The notes under the pieces are model-generated. The model saw only the letters and a program-made list of their open reading frames with translations, searched no databases and was not told the origin of the DNA. DNA of 64,000 nucleotides from Billgrantia montanilacus (GTDB taxonomy: Bacteria; Pseudomonadota; Gammaproteobacteria; Pseudomonadales; Halomonadaceae): positions 124,001-188,000 of the forward strand of contig NZ_QPII01000003.1 of NCBI RefSeq assembly GCF_003336675.1, read 5' to 3'. Numbering within the stretch: the first letter of the stretch is position 1; every line of letters starts with the position of its first letter. A program made the position numbers and the translations under genes. Shown here in pieces: positions 1 through 8,891 of this stretch.

Positions 1-1990
1 GCTCCAGGGTCTCCTGGACCCGGGTGGCATCGACCACGCCATGATACAGCCAGTTGGCGATATGCTGGCTGGAGATCCGCAGGGTGGCGCGGTCTTCCAT
101 CAGGCCGACGTTGTGGATATCCGGCACCTTGGAGCAGCCGACGCCGTGTTCGACCCAGCGCACCACGTAGCCGAGGATGCCCTGACAGTTGTTGTCGAGC
201 TCCTGCTGGATCTCGTCGCTGGACCAGTTCGCCTCGGCGGCCACCGGCACGGAGAGCAGGTCATCGAGCAGGTCCGGCTCGCCCTGGGCTTCCAGCTCGC
301 GCTGGATGCCGGTCACATCGACCTGATGATAGTGCAGCGCATGCAGTGTGGCGGCGGTGGGCGACGGCACCCAGGCGGTGTTGGCGCCGGCCTTGGGGTG
401 GCCGACCTTCTGATCGAGCATCGCCGCCATCAGATCCGGCATGGCCCACATGCCCTTGCCGATCTGGGCACGGCCGCGCAGGCCGCAGGCCAGGCCGACC
501 TGAACGTTGTTCTTCTCGTAGGCGGCGATCCAGGCGGCGTTCTTCATGTCGCCCTTGCGGATCATCGGGCCCGCTTCCATGGCGGTGTGCATCTCGTCGC
601 CGGTGCGGTCGAGGAAGCCGGTATTGATGAACACCACCCGGGAAGTGGCCTCGGCGATACACGCCTTGAGGTTGACCGTGGTACGCCGCTCCTCGTCCAT
701 GATACCCATCTTCAAGGTATCGCGGGCCATGCCCAGCAGGTCTTCCACGCGGCCGAACAGCTCGCTGGAGAACGCCACTTCCTTCGGGCCATGCATCTTG
801 GGCTTGACGATGTAGACGGAGCCGGCGCGCGAGTTGCGCGGCGCATCGCTGCCCTTGTTGAGGTCGTGGAGCGCCAGCAGGCCGGTGACGATGGCATCGA
901 GGATGCCCTCCGGCAGCTCATTGCCGTCGGCATCGAGCACCGCCGGCGTGGTCATCAGGTGGCCGACGTTGCGCACGAACATCAGCGAACGGCCCGGCAG
1001 GGTCAGCTTGCCGCCATCGGGCGTAGTGTAGTCGCGGTCGCCATGCAGGCGGCGGGTGATAGTCTCGCCACCCTTGGCGACCTGCTCTTCCAGGTCGCCC
1101 CGCATCAGGCCCAGCCAGTTGCGATAGACGCCAACCTTGTCCTCGGCATCCACCGCCGCCACGGAGTCCTCGCAGTCCATGATAGCGGTCAGCGCGGCTT
1201 CCACCACGAGATCCTTGACCCCGGCCGGGTCGGTCTTGCCGATCGGGTGCGTCGGGTCGATCTGGATCTCCAGGTGCAGCCCGTGATTGGTCAACAGGAC
1301 CGCCTCGGGGCGTGCGGCATCACCGCGGTACCCCACCAGCTTGCCGGGATCCTTGAGGCCGGTCTCGCGACCTCCCTCCAGCGTCACCACCAGATGGCCG
1401 TCGCGTAGCGCGTAATTGACGGCGTCACGATGGGAGCCTGTGGCCAGCGGAGCCGCACGATCCAGAACCCCGCGGGCGTAGGCGATGACCTTTTCGCCGC
1501 GCTTGGGGTTGAAGCTGGTACCCTTTTCGGCGCCACCTTCTTCGGAGATGGCGTCGGTACCGTACAGTGCATCATAGAGGCTGCCCCAGCGCGCGTTGGC
1601 GGCATTCAGCGCATAGCGGGCGTTGCTCACCGGTACCACCAGCTGTGGACCGGCCTGAATGGCGACTTCGCTATCCACATTGCCGGTAGAGACCTTGACC
1701 TGGGCGGGCGCATCCACCAGGTAGCCGATCTCCTTCAGGAAGCCTCGGTAGGCGGCCATGTCTCTCACCGAGCCGGGGTTTTCCCGATGCCAGGTGTCGA
1801 GGCGTTCCTGCAGATTCTCGCGTTCGGCGAGCAAATCCCGGTTTTTTGCTGTCAGATCATGAAAGATGGCGTCGACACCGGCCCAGAAGGTATCTGCGTC
1901 GATGCCGGTGCCCGGTAGGGCCTGCTCGGAAATGAAGCCGTCCAGCTCGGCGGCCACCTGCAGACGGTGGCGAGTGACGCGTTCTGGCAT
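1..1990 (-). CDS. glcB: Malate synthase G (3' end beyond window)
   Basis: Condenses glyoxylate with acetyl-CoA to malate in the cytoplasm (glyoxylate shunt and glycolate use). The minus-strand frame is open from an ATG at 1990 to base 1, giving 663 codons; the family is about 720-725 residues, so roughly 60 C-terminal residues lie outside the window. Family stretches are visible: [18 protein letters not shown] (catalytic arginine), [29 protein letters not shown] (metal-binding acids) and [17 protein letters not shown] (catalytic-base aspartate region). A GAGGAG ribosome site lies 7 bases before the ATG. It is monocistronic as far as visible, divergent from the hydrolase gene with a 300-base gap in which I recognised no operator. 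Identification is secure. Confidence 0.96.
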   Translation of the reverse strand, partial: MPERVTRHRLQVAAELDGFISEQALPGTGIDADTFWAGVDAIFHDLTAKNRDLLAERENLQERLDTWHRENPGSVRDMAAYRGFLKEIGYLVDAPAQVKVSTGNVDSEVAIQAGPQLVVPVSNARYALNAANARWGSLYDALYGTDAISEEGGAEKGTSFNPKRGEKVIAYARGVLDRAAPLATGSHRDAVNYALRDGHLVVTLEGGRETGLKDPGKLVGYRGDAARPEAVLLTNHGLHLEIQIDPTHPIGKTDPAGVKDLVVEAALTAIMDCEDSVAAVDAEDKVGVYRNWLGLMRGDLEEQVAKGGETITRRLHGDRDYTTPDGGKLTLPGRSLMFVRNVGHLMTTPAVLDADGNELPEGILDAIVTGLLALHDLNKGSDAPRNSRAGSVYIVKPKMHGPKEVAFSSELFGRVEDLLGMARDTLKMGIMDEERRTTVNLKACIAEATSRVVFINTGFLDRTGDEMHTAMEAGPMIRKGDMKNAAWIAAYEKNNVQVGLACGLRGRAQIGKGMWAMPDLMAAMLDQKVGHPKAGANTAWVPSPTAATLHALHYHQVDVTGIQRELEAQGEPDLLDDLLSVPVAAEANWSSDEIQQELDNNCQGILGYVVRWVEHGVGCSKVPDIHNVGLMEDRATLRISSQHIANWLYHGVVDATRVQETLE

Positions 1991-2292
1991 GGAAATCTCC
2001 TCGTGATGGCGGCGGACGAGATGCAATCCGCAGCCGCAATCCGTGGGGGTGAAACCACTCTATGACGCCAATTTTGTGGAAAATTGTTCCATATGTAAAC
2101 CCGGGTAAAAGGTTCAGCGCACTAGACATAGGGTTAAGAGGCATGGTTTTGACCATTTGGTCAGCTCGCTTTCGCCCCAGGGGTCTCTCGCTAGGCTAGA
2201 CGACTCCTGTGTAAACTGCGCCTCAATATCATTCGACTGCCAGCAGCCATGAACGGCTCGCAAGACGACCGGCTTACCTGTCGGAGGACATG

Positions 2293-3273
2293 ATGACCGA
2301 CTTCACGCCCCTGCAAGCCCTGGGGCCAATCGCCCCCTTCGGCTCGGACGCCGGAGAACCGCTGGCCGACTATCTCGACTACTACGGGCTGTCGCCCTTG
2401 CTGACCGAACACGTGGGGCTCTACGTCGGCTACCTGGAGACGGATCGCTATCAGCTATGGACCCAGGTCTGGAGCCCCCCCCAGGCGGTCGGCACCGCTT
2501 TCGTGGTACACGGCTACTTCGACCACCTGGGCTTGTATCGCCATTTGCTGGAGCGTCTGCTTGAGCGTGGCTGGCGCGTGGTGCTCTGGGACCTGCCAGG
2601 ACACGGCCTCTCCAGCGGCCGACGCGCCTGTATCGACGATTTCGACCACTATGGTGAATGCTTGCGTGCCCTGCAGGATCAGTTGAGCGACCGGGGCCTT
2701 GCGCCCAAGCCCTGGCTCGGCGTCGGTCAGAGCACCGGTGCGGCGATCCTCGCCACCGATGCGCTCAGCCGCCCCGACGATGGACACTGGTCGGGCTTGG
2801 CCCTGCTGGCGCCGCTGGTACGCCCCTCGGGCTGGTCCCAGTCGAGCTGGCTGCATCTGCTGGTTGGCCCTTTCGTGCGCACCCTGCCCCGGCGGTTCCG
2901 GGAAAACTCCACCGATAGCGAGTTCGCGCTCTTTCTGCGGGAACAGGACCCTCTGCAACCCGAGCACCTGTCGATGAACTGGGTCAGCGCCATGCGCCGC
3001 TGGATGCCGCAGCTGCTCGCGCTACCCCCCAGCAAGCTGCCCACGCTGATTCTTCAGGGGGAACAGGACCTCACCGTGGACTGGGAGTGGAACCTGTCGG
3101 TGCTGGAACGCAAGTTTCCCAATGCGCGCGTTCACCGCCACCCCGAAGCGCGTCATCACCTGGTCAATGAAGCGGAGGCCATACGCCATACGCTGTTCGC
3201 GGCCCTGGACGACTTCATCGTCGATCTGGAGCTTCCCTCCCAGGCCTTCGACGAGTCATCGCCCCGATGCTGA
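2293..3273 (+). CDS. Alpha/beta hydrolase, serine aminopeptidase S33/lysophospholipase type
   Basis: A 326-327 residue alpha/beta hydrolase of the Hydrolase_4 (PldB-like) group. Visible elements: VVHGYFDH (oxyanion region), DLPGHGLSSGRR, nucleophile elbow GVGQSTGAA with Ser near residue 150, acid region LILQGEQDLTVDW, and the catalytic-histidine region EARHHLVNE. There is no signal peptide, so it is probably cytoplasmic and acts on lipid or small ester substrates; the true substrate is unknown. Two ATGs lie in tandem (2290, 2293). The GGAGG at 2283-2287 is better spaced for 2293. The stop overlaps the next gene by 7 bases, so the two are probably translated together. Confidence 0.85.
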   Translation: MTDFTPLQALGPIAPFGSDAGEPLADYLDYYGLSPLLTEHVGLYVGYLETDRYQLWTQVWSPPQAVGTAFVVHGYFDHLGLYRHLLERLLERGWRVVLWDLPGHGLSSGRRACIDDFDHYGECLRALQDQLSDRGLAPKPWLGVGQSTGAAILATDALSRPDDGHWSGLALLAPLVRPSGWSQSSWLHLLVGPFVRTLPRRFRENSTDSEFALFLREQDPLQPEHLSMNWVSAMRRWMPQLLALPPSKLPTLILQGEQDLTVDWEWNLSVLERKFPNARVHRHPEARHHLVNEAEAIRHTLFAALDDFIVDLELPSQAFDESSPRC

Positions 3274-3746
3274 AATACGCCACGATGCTATTGGCGGCCC
3301 TGCTGCTCACCGGCTGCGCCAACCAGCCTCCCGCTCCCGACCCGATTCGCCAGGCCCTGCAGAACCTCAGTAATCGTGCCGCCGACCGGGTGATGAATGT
3401 GGCCGAGCTACAGCCAACCCAGGAGCAGGTGCTGCTGCTCGCGACACCCTCGGTGGATGGCAGCCTGAACATCGCCTCCGAACGCTTCCTGGAGAACCTG
3501 ACCCGGGCCATGCTAAGGGTTCCCGACGGCCCTCAGGTGCTGGACTGGCGTCCCGCCATGGCGGGCGACAGTGGCGGCCATCAGTGGCGGCTGGAAACCC
3601 AGTTGGAAGCCTCCGCGCCGCGGCTGCAGCTCTCCGACCGCGAACTCCTGCCCTACCGGTTGACGCTGGCCCTGTTTCGCCCCGATACCGAAGGGGCGCT
3701 CTGGGAAACCTCAATCGAAGGAGCCTTCGACGCAACGGCGCTGTAA
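3267..3746 (+). CDS. Small outer-membrane-type lipoprotein, possibly LpoB-like
   Basis: A 159-residue protein with a lipoprotein signal peptide: hydrophobic LLAALLLTGC with lipid-modified Cys17, followed by a Pro-rich linker. The body (VLLLATPSVDGSLNIASERFL then PYRLTLALFRPDTEGALWE) resembles the small alpha/beta fold of penicillin-binding-protein activators (LpoB/YcfM). This resemblance was judged by eye only and the protein is shorter than E. coli LpoB. It starts inside the end of the hydrolase gene (7-base overlap), which suggests co-expression. The role is unknown; a periplasm-facing lipoprotein is the safe call. Confidence 0.7.
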   Translation: MLKYATMLLAALLLTGCANQPPAPDPIRQALQNLSNRAADRVMNVAELQPTQEQVLLLATPSVDGSLNIASERFLENLTRAMLRVPDGPQVLDWRPAMAGDSGGHQWRLETQLEASAPRLQLSDRELLPYRLTLALFRPDTEGALWETSIEGAFDATAL

Positions 3747-3779
3747 ACTCGTCAGCGAGGGCTTGCTCATGAGGAGAGG

Positions 3780-3919
3780 CTATTTACACGTTACACGCGT
3801 CACGAGCGACGGCCAGGCAAGGCGAAATCAATCGAGAAAGCGGAGTTTACGGGTTTGTAAATGAGCATTTTGAGATTGATTTCAACACAGCATGGCCTAG
3901 CGCAGTAGCGTGTAAACAG
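3780..3919. repeat. 140-bp nested inverted-repeat element
   Basis: This intergenic sequence has three concentric inverted repeats. The outer arms are CTATTTACACG (3780-3790) and CGTGTAAACAG (3909-3919), with one mismatch. The middle arms are GAAATCAATC (3824-3833) and GATTGATTTC (3874-3883), perfect. The inner arms are TTTAC (3846-3850) and GTAAA (3857-3861). It has no open reading frame. The architecture looks like a REP/MITE-type dispersed repeat or a structured 3' UTR. It lies between the convergent lipoprotein gene and comM, where it may also end transcription. Confidence 0.55.
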
Positions 3920-3923
3920 CCAC

Positions 3924-5258
3924 TTAGCCCTGGCGCTGACGATCCAGTTGCCGATAGCCGATCGCCTCCATCAGCTCGGCGCGTTCGGGCTGCGGCTTGT
4001 CGGCAAGGTCGGCCAGGGTCAGCGCCACCCGCAGCACCCGATGATAGGCCCGAGCGGAGAGCCGCAGCCGCTCGAGTACCCCGGCGAGCCAGGCCCGGTC
4101 GGCCGTCGACAAGGCACAGGCCGCCTCGAGTTCCCGGCTGCCCAGATGGGCATTGAGCGCTCCACGGGCGTACTGGCGATTGCGCGCCACCATCACCCGC
4201 TCGCGCACCTCGGCCGAGCTCTCTCCGGTCTCGCGAGAGGTCAATTGCTCCGGGGGTAGTGCCGGCACCTCAACCTGCAGGTCGATGCGGTCCAGCAACG
4301 GCCCGGAGAGCCGCGACTGATAGCGCTGGATCTGGGCAGCGGTGCACTGACAGGCCTGACGGGGATCGCCCAGGTGACCGCAGGGGCAAGGGTTCATGGC
4401 TGCGACAAGTTGAAATCTAGCGGGAAAGCGTCTTTCGTGACTGGCCCGGGCGATATGGATCTGTCCCGACTCCATGGGCTCTCGCATCACCTCGAGGACA
4501 TGGCGGCTGAACTCGGGCAGCTCATCGAGAAACAGCACCCCCTGGTGGGCCAGGGATATCTCACCGGGACGCGGCCACGAACCGCCGCCCACCAGGGCCA
4601 CGGCGCTGGCGGTATGGTGAGGCGCACGGAAGGGCCGACGCCCCCACTGCTCGGACAGTGGCAGGCCGCAGACCGAACGGACGGCGGCCACTTCCAGGGC
4701 CTCATCCTCGGTCAGCGGCGGCAGGATGCCCGGCAGGCGGCTGGCCAACATGGTCTTGCCGGTGCCTGGCGGGCCCGAGAACAGCAGGTTGTGGCCGCCC
4801 GCGGCGGCGATCTCCAGCGCCCGGCGCGCCTGGTGCTGACCCCGCACCTCGGCCAGATCTCCCTCGATGACCGACGACACCGGCGGCGCTTCCAATTGGT
4901 GCGCCGCAATCGATCTCTGGCCCAGCAGGTGGGCCACTACCTCCAGCAGGTGGTCGGCGGGAAGCACCTGAAGGTCGCCGGCCAGGGCGGCCTCGTTGGC
5001 ACATTCCCGCGGCACGATCAGCTTCCGGCCGGCACGCCTTGCGGCCAGGGCCAGCGGCAGCACGCCGCTGATCGGGCGCAGCCGGCCGTCCAGCGCCAGT
5101 TCGCCGACGCTTTCGATGCCATCGAGGGCATCGCCGGGAAGCTGGCCTGAGGCCACCAGGATCCCCAGGGCAATGGGCAGGTCGAAGCGCCCGCCGACCT
5201 TGGGCAGGTCGGCGGGCGCCAGGTTGAGCACGATACGGCGAGTGTTGGGGAAGTCGAA
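3924..5258 (-). pseudogene. comM: comM, 3' part (Mg-chelatase-like AAA+ helicase), split by the element
   Basis: ComM is a hexameric helicase that promotes branch migration during natural transformation. This fragment carries the Lon-type domain remainder, Walker A FSGPPGTGKTML, Walker B GVLFLDELPEF and the C-terminal Mg-chelatase domain with the cysteine cluster NPCPCGHLGDPRQACQC. The first about 58 codons are missing and sit at 21456-21643. Joining 21643-21456 to 5241-3924 gives 1506 bases, 502 codons in frame, close to the usual ComM length of about 507. In the present state an ATG in element DNA (5297) could start a chimeric product, MIICGIPCIGLQK fused to FDFPNTRR; its function is doubtful. 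Confidence 0.93.
5242..5258. repeat. attL core, 17-bp direct repeat
   Basis: GTGTTGGGGAAGTCGAA occurs here and again at 21456-21472, in direct orientation and identical over 17 bases. On the minus strand it encodes the FDFPNT stretch of ComM, so it is the crossover core for the adjacent integrase. It marks the integrase-proximal end of the element. Confidence 0.92.
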
Positions 5259-5392
5259 TTTCTGCAAACCAATGCACGGAATCCCGCAGATTATCATTTC
5301 ATGCTCAGATACTTACTAAAGTGCTTGCACCCTGTTGCCCCGATGACTACCATCCAATAACACAATTTATGGCAGGTATTTGAGGGGGTAGT

Positions 5393-6700
5393 ATGCCCAA
5401 GGTAGCCAAGGAACTGAGCGCGAAAGCGGTGCGGGATCTAAGCAAGCCCGGCATCCATAGCGTGGGCGGCGTGCCAGGCCTGGCCCTCCAGATCACCGAT
5501 TCCGGCGCCAAGTCGTGGATCCTGCGCATCGTGGTCGGCAATAGGCGCAGGAACATCGGCCTTGGTGGCTTCCCTGGCGTCACCCTGTCCATGGCCCGAG
5601 ATCGCGCCCGAGAGATGCGCGACCTCGCCTACCAGGGCATAGACCCCCTGGAGGAGAAGAAAGCAGCCAAGGCTCGACTGGAGGCCGCGCAGGCGCAAGA
5701 CCTGATCTTTCGTGAGGCAGCCAAGCGCTACCTGCGAGACAAGCGGGAGAGCTTCAAGAATGCGGCCAAGGAAGCCCAGATGTTCGAGAACACCATGGAG
5801 AGCTACGTCTATCCCTTCATCGGAAACATGCGCGTTGGCGAGATCGAGCGCCGGCACATCTACGAGCTGCTGGTCGATGGCCGGCTCTGGTTCGACAAGA
5901 CCCCCACCGCTAGCCGCGTCAGGGCTCGCATAGAGCGAGTTCTGGATTGGGCTAAGGCCATGGGCTACCGGCATGGCGATAACCCGGCCGCGTGGCGCGG
6001 TGGGCTGGATCACGCCCTGCCCTCACCCCGAGAGCTGCACAAGCGCAAGAAGCAGCACCAGCCGGCGCTCCCCGTCGAAGAAATGCCCGCCTTCATGGCT
6101 GACCTGCGGAAGCGCGGCACCATGACGGCCCGCTGCCTAGAGTTCTGCATCCTGACCGCTGTTCGTTCTGGCGAGGTGAGGAAGGCACGCTGGGAAGAAA
6201 TCGACCTCAATAAAGGCGTTTGGACCATTCCGGCCGAGCGGATGAAGATGGACCGCCCTCACCGCGTACCGCTGCCGCAATGCGCCGTTGAGATGCTGAA
6301 GCAAATCCCCCGCGACCTGAGCGACTTAGTTTTCCCTGGCACTGGTGGTAAGCCGCTGTCCGAGAACACCCCCGGCCTACTGCTACGGCGCATGCACGCA
6401 GAGAAGAAGGAGCAGGATGGCAAAGATGGCAAGGGCTATGTCGATGCCGTCAGCGGTCGAGTCGTCACCATGCACGGCTTCCGTTCGACATTCCGCGATT
6501 GGGCCGGCGAGCGCACCAGCTACCCGAGAAACATCATCGAAACTGCCCTTGCCCACCTGGTAGGCGACGAGACAGAGCGCGCCTATGCCCGAGGCGACCT
6601 ATTTGAAAAGCGGCGTCAGCTCATGAAGAGCTGGGCCGACTACTGCGCAGGAACTGGCGTCCAAGGGAGCGTGACGCCCATACGAACCATGGAAGGATAA
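5393..6700 (+). CDS. int: Tyrosine recombinase integrase, P4/DUF4102 type
   Basis: Site-specific recombinase that integrates and excises the element at comM. The 435 residues contain an N-terminal DUF4102-type arm-binding domain (about 1-90, with GVPGLALQITDSGAKSW and GLGGFPGVTLSMAR), a core-binding SAM-like domain (about 105-200) and the catalytic domain. The catalytic set is complete: Arg258 (ILTAVRSGEV), His361 and Arg364 (MHGFRSTF), His388 (ALAHLVG) and Tyr398 (ERAYARGD). The gene starts 134 bases inside attL, reads into the element, and has a GAGGGGG ribosome site. The chain is intact, so the element may still be mobile. Confidence 0.96.
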   Translation: MPKVAKELSAKAVRDLSKPGIHSVGGVPGLALQITDSGAKSWILRIVVGNRRRNIGLGGFPGVTLSMARDRAREMRDLAYQGIDPLEEKKAAKARLEAAQAQDLIFREAAKRYLRDKRESFKNAAKEAQMFENTMESYVYPFIGNMRVGEIERRHIYELLVDGRLWFDKTPTASRVRARIERVLDWAKAMGYRHGDNPAAWRGGLDHALPSPRELHKRKKQHQPALPVEEMPAFMADLRKRGTMTARCLEFCILTAVRSGEVRKARWEEIDLNKGVWTIPAERMKMDRPHRVPLPQCAVEMLKQIPRDLSDLVFPGTGGKPLSENTPGLLLRRMHAEKKEQDGKDGKGYVDAVSGRVVTMHGFRSTFRDWAGERTSYPRNIIETALAHLVGDETERAYARGDLFEKRRQLMKSWADYCAGTGVQGSVTPIRTMEG

Positions 6701-6703
6701 AAA

Positions 6704-6762
6704 GCCCCCGCAACTGTTGGAGCAGTCCGAGGGCATGACACCGCGAAACTGGAGATAACGCG
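6704..6762 (+). promoter_or_regulatory. Hairpin leader, copy 1
   Basis: Directly after the integrase stop, GCCCCCG (6704-6710) pairs with CGAGGGC (6728-6734) with one C-A mismatch. Inside it ACTG (6713-6716) pairs with CAGT (6723-6726) around a 6-base loop. The hairpin is followed immediately by ATGACACCGCGAA, which opens an 8-codon mini-frame (6735-6758, MTPRNWR), then GGAG and the ATG at 6763. The same architecture recurs at 10868-10928. There is no T-tract, so it is more likely a translational or RNA-stability element than a terminator. Confidence 0.6.
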
Positions 6763-6909
6763 ATGCAAGCACAGCATAACATCAACCCAACGTCGGCTGC
6801 TCAACTCAGCGCCTTGATGGCCATCCTAAGCGAGTTCCTCCACAACCCTCTGCTGCCTGCCGTTCCAATGCTCGCCCATCCTCTTGCTCAACTGGAGGCG
6901 CAGCAATGA
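6763..6909 (+). CDS. Small protein (48 aa), paralogue of the one at 10929
   Basis: A 48-residue frame starting MQAQHNINPTSAAQLSALM, with GGAG 8 bases upstream and preceded by the hairpin leader. The C-terminal half (LM-IL-E, then PL, LA, LA, E-Q) lines up with the product of 10929-11078, so the two are paralogues carrying the same leader. The predicted structure is two short helices. Function unknown. It overlaps the following gene by ATGA, indicating translational coupling. Confidence 0.6.
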   Translation: MQAQHNINPTSAAQLSALMAILSEFLHNPLLPAVPMLAHPLAQLEAQQ

Positions 6910-7085
6910 ACCGAGAAGCCCTGGAGCTGGTGGCGATGCAGCTAGAGCACGCGAGCGTCAACTGGCGGCGGATAGCGACGGAGCATTACATCAGATGCCA
7001 GCCAACCCCGACCAGCGAGCTGGACGCTGTGGCCGACTGCATGGCCGATCTTAGCCGGCAGGTACGCACAGCACTGGAAGACTGA
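6906..7085 (+). CDS. Small helical protein (59 aa)
   Basis: A 59-residue frame, MNREALELVAMQLEHASVNW to RQVRTALED. It starts within the ATGA shared with the preceding stop. The sequence is amphipathic and helical with no recognised motif. Its position parallels the gene pair 10929-11078/11075-11320, suggesting a duplicated two-gene module whose second member has diverged. Function unknown. Confidence 0.55.
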   Translation: MNREALELVAMQLEHASVNWRRIATEHYIRCQPTPTSELDAVADCMADLSRQVRTALED

Positions 7086-7679
7086 GTGAATGCCAGGGAA
7101 GGCAACAATGAGGTGTTTTTCAAGGCGCACGTCTTAAAATCCTGACATGTGGTTTGTAATCAACTACTTAAGAGGTTGTCACGACGCGATACTTGGCCCG
7201 AATCGACATAATCAGACAATTATCGTTCACTATGTTGGTGTAGCAGGCTGGCACTGGGCATGGCGCTGACAGTCGACAACATCCAGCGCACCGCGATTTA
7301 GGGCGATATGCTGAGTTATCCACAAGTGAAACGTACACGGCACGAATAGGGATAACCCAAAAAGGCTCTGATACACTCTGCAACGTAGGTGAAGTAAGCG
7401 TAGTGCTGAGGGTGATTAACGCCGCTTGATGCGGCATGGGCTGATCAAGCGACTGCTCAACCATAAGATGCCCAGATTGATACGCCCGGCAATGTGCAGC
7501 ACCAAAAGGAAAGCCCCCATTATGGCGGTAGGACGCTAGGGGGCTAAATAGAGCTAGACACTCGCGAGGCGCGAGCGGTGAAGTCGATGTAGGAGTCGAC
7601 AACACGCCATCATTATCGACCCGTCAGGTTGATTCTGTAAAGCCCGCCCTTGCCAGTGTTTCATATGAAGGAGCTGGTT
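7086..7679. promoter_or_regulatory. Control region upstream of alpA
   Basis: About 590 bases without a convincing gene. It holds a perfect DnaA-box nonamer TTATCCACA (7316-7324). The hairpin AGCCCCC/GGGGGCT (7512-7545) reads as an intrinsic terminator on the minus strand, followed there by TTTCCTTTT. Two dyads sit before alpA: CTCGCG-AGG-CGCGAG (7561-7575) and GTCGA-N8-TCGAC (7583-7600). In P4-like elements this position holds the regulatory switch; here that is inference. A 145-codon minus-strand frame (7168-7605) was not accepted as a gene. Confidence 0.4.
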
Positions 7680-7892
7680 ATGGCTATTCCGTACCCCACC
7701 CCCGAGCTGATCCGCACTGCGGCGAATGAGCGCTACCTCCGCGATACCGATGTGGCCGAGCGCTACAGCGTTCACCGCAATTCGGTTCACCGCTGGGCCA
7801 AGGAAGGGAAGATCCCCCGCCCCGTCACTATCGGCGGTTCACGCCGCTGGCGCCTGTCTGACCTTATAGCCACCGAACTTGATGCCAAGTAA
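7680..7892 (+). CDS. alpA: AlpA-family helix-turn-helix regulator/excisionase
   Basis: A 70-residue protein with a MerR/AlpA-type winged helix: RYLRDTDVAERYSVHRNSVH, then RWAKEGKIPRPVTIGGSRRW and LSDLIA. AlpA-like proteins activate integrase or early genes in P4-like satellites and Gram-negative PICIs. The start at 7680 has AAGGAG 6 bases upstream; an upstream TTG (7650) is less likely. It stands first in a run with the primase and ATPase genes (9 bases to the next start), so it probably heads the replication operon. Confidence 0.85.
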   Translation: MAIPYPTPELIRTAANERYLRDTDVAERYSVHRNSVHRWAKEGKIPRPVTIGGSRRWRLSDLIATELDAK

Positions 7893-7901
7893 GGGGGCCT
7901 C

Positions 7902-8891
7902 ATGGTCAATGCACCCAAGCCGACCGGCGCTTGGGCGGTCCGTGCTGCGCTCTCCAATCAGCTAGACACAGAGATCGAGGCAGGCCGTTCGGGCTACGAC
8001 AGCATCAAGGAATACGCGAAGCAGCGCCATACGATCGACAGCGCCATGATGCAGGCGCTTGATGACCAGTACGGCAACGGCATTCACCTGCGTGGCAAAG
8101 GCCTTTGGCAGCGCTTCAAACCGCCAGGGAAGCATAATCCTGACGGCTACGCGGCTGTACTGAGTAACGAAGTGGCCATCTTTGGCGTCTGGGGCAACGA
8201 AAAACACTTGGTTGTTCTGAGTGACGACGAGATGACGAAGGAGGAGCGCAGAGAGCACCGCCAAAATGCCCGCGAGGACGCCGACCGCCGCCGCCGTGAG
8301 CACCAGACGGCAGAGAAGCGTAGGCACGCCCAGAAGGCCGAACGGGCAGCCTCAGAGGTAAGGGCTATGCCGTGGGCGAATGCCTCGCACCCGTACCTCA
8401 TAGCGAAGGGCATCGAGGCGCCTGGCCTAAAGCAGAAGGGGCCGCTACTGGTGGCGCCGATGACAGACGGACAGACCATCGTCAACTACCAGACCATTGC
8501 CCCCGATGGTAACAAGCGGTTCCTGGCTGGTGCTCGAAAGCAGGGCTGCTACTTCGCACTCGGCCACTTGAGCGACCGGCTAGTTATCTGTGAAGGCGTG
8601 GCTACCGCTATCTCGATCCACATGGCCTATGACTGTGCCGTGGCTGCGGCGATGGACTGCGGCAACCTCAAGCCTGTGGCCCTCAACCTGCGACAGCGGC
8701 ACCCTGACCTGCCAATCGTCGTCATGGCGGATAACGACTATCACCGCGACGACAACCCCGGCGTGACGCATGGAAAGGCCGCTGCCGAAGCTGTCAAAGG
8801 CCAGTGCGTATGGCCATCGAAGAATCCAAACAAGCCCGACGGCATGGACTTCAATGACCTGTTCATTGAGCTCGGGGGGATGCTGCTATGA
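7902..8891 (+). CDS. Toprim-domain primase-like protein
   Basis: A 329-residue protein. The C-terminal Toprim domain shows LVICEGVATAISIHMA (catalytic Glu) and IVVMADND (DxD metal site). The middle is a charged, Arg/Lys/Glu-rich segment (about 105-155). The N-terminal part (GLWQRFKPPGKHNPDGYAAV) resembles the P4-alpha/phage primase head, but no zinc-finger cysteines are visible. Its predicted role is priming autonomous replication of the excised element. It overlaps the ATPase gene by ATGA, so the two products are probably made in fixed ratio and act together. Confidence 0.8.
   Translation: MVNAPKPTGAWAVRAALSNQLDTEIEAGRSGYDSIKEYAKQRHTIDSAMMQALDDQYGNGIHLRGKGLWQRFKPPGKHNPDGYAAVLSNEVAIFGVWGNEKHLVVLSDDEMTKEERREHRQNAREDADRRRREHQTAEKRRHAQKAERAASEVRAMPWANASHPYLIAKGIEAPGLKQKGPLLVAPMTDGQTIVNYQTIAPDGNKRFLAGARKQGCYFALGHLSDRLVICEGVATAISIHMAYDCAVAAAMDCGNLKPVALNLRQRHPDLPIVVMADNDYHRDDNPGVTHGKAAAEAVKGQCVWPSKNPNKPDGMDFNDLFIELGGMLL

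Noticed and set aside
41..1408. 455-codon plus-strand open frame opposite glcB
   Set aside because: Antisense shadow of malate synthase G; its His/Gly/Asp-rich sequence has no family features, as is usual for GC-rich antisense frames.
7316..7324. Perfect DnaA box as proof of an origin
   Set aside because: A single 9-mer is expected by chance about once in two windows of this size on both strands, so it is only mentioned as part of the control region.
7168..7605. 145-codon minus-strand frame upstream of alpA
   Set aside because: Cysteine- and serine-rich, no ribosome site, and crossed by a hairpin and a palindrome. Treated as regulatory DNA, though conservation in other islands would change this.
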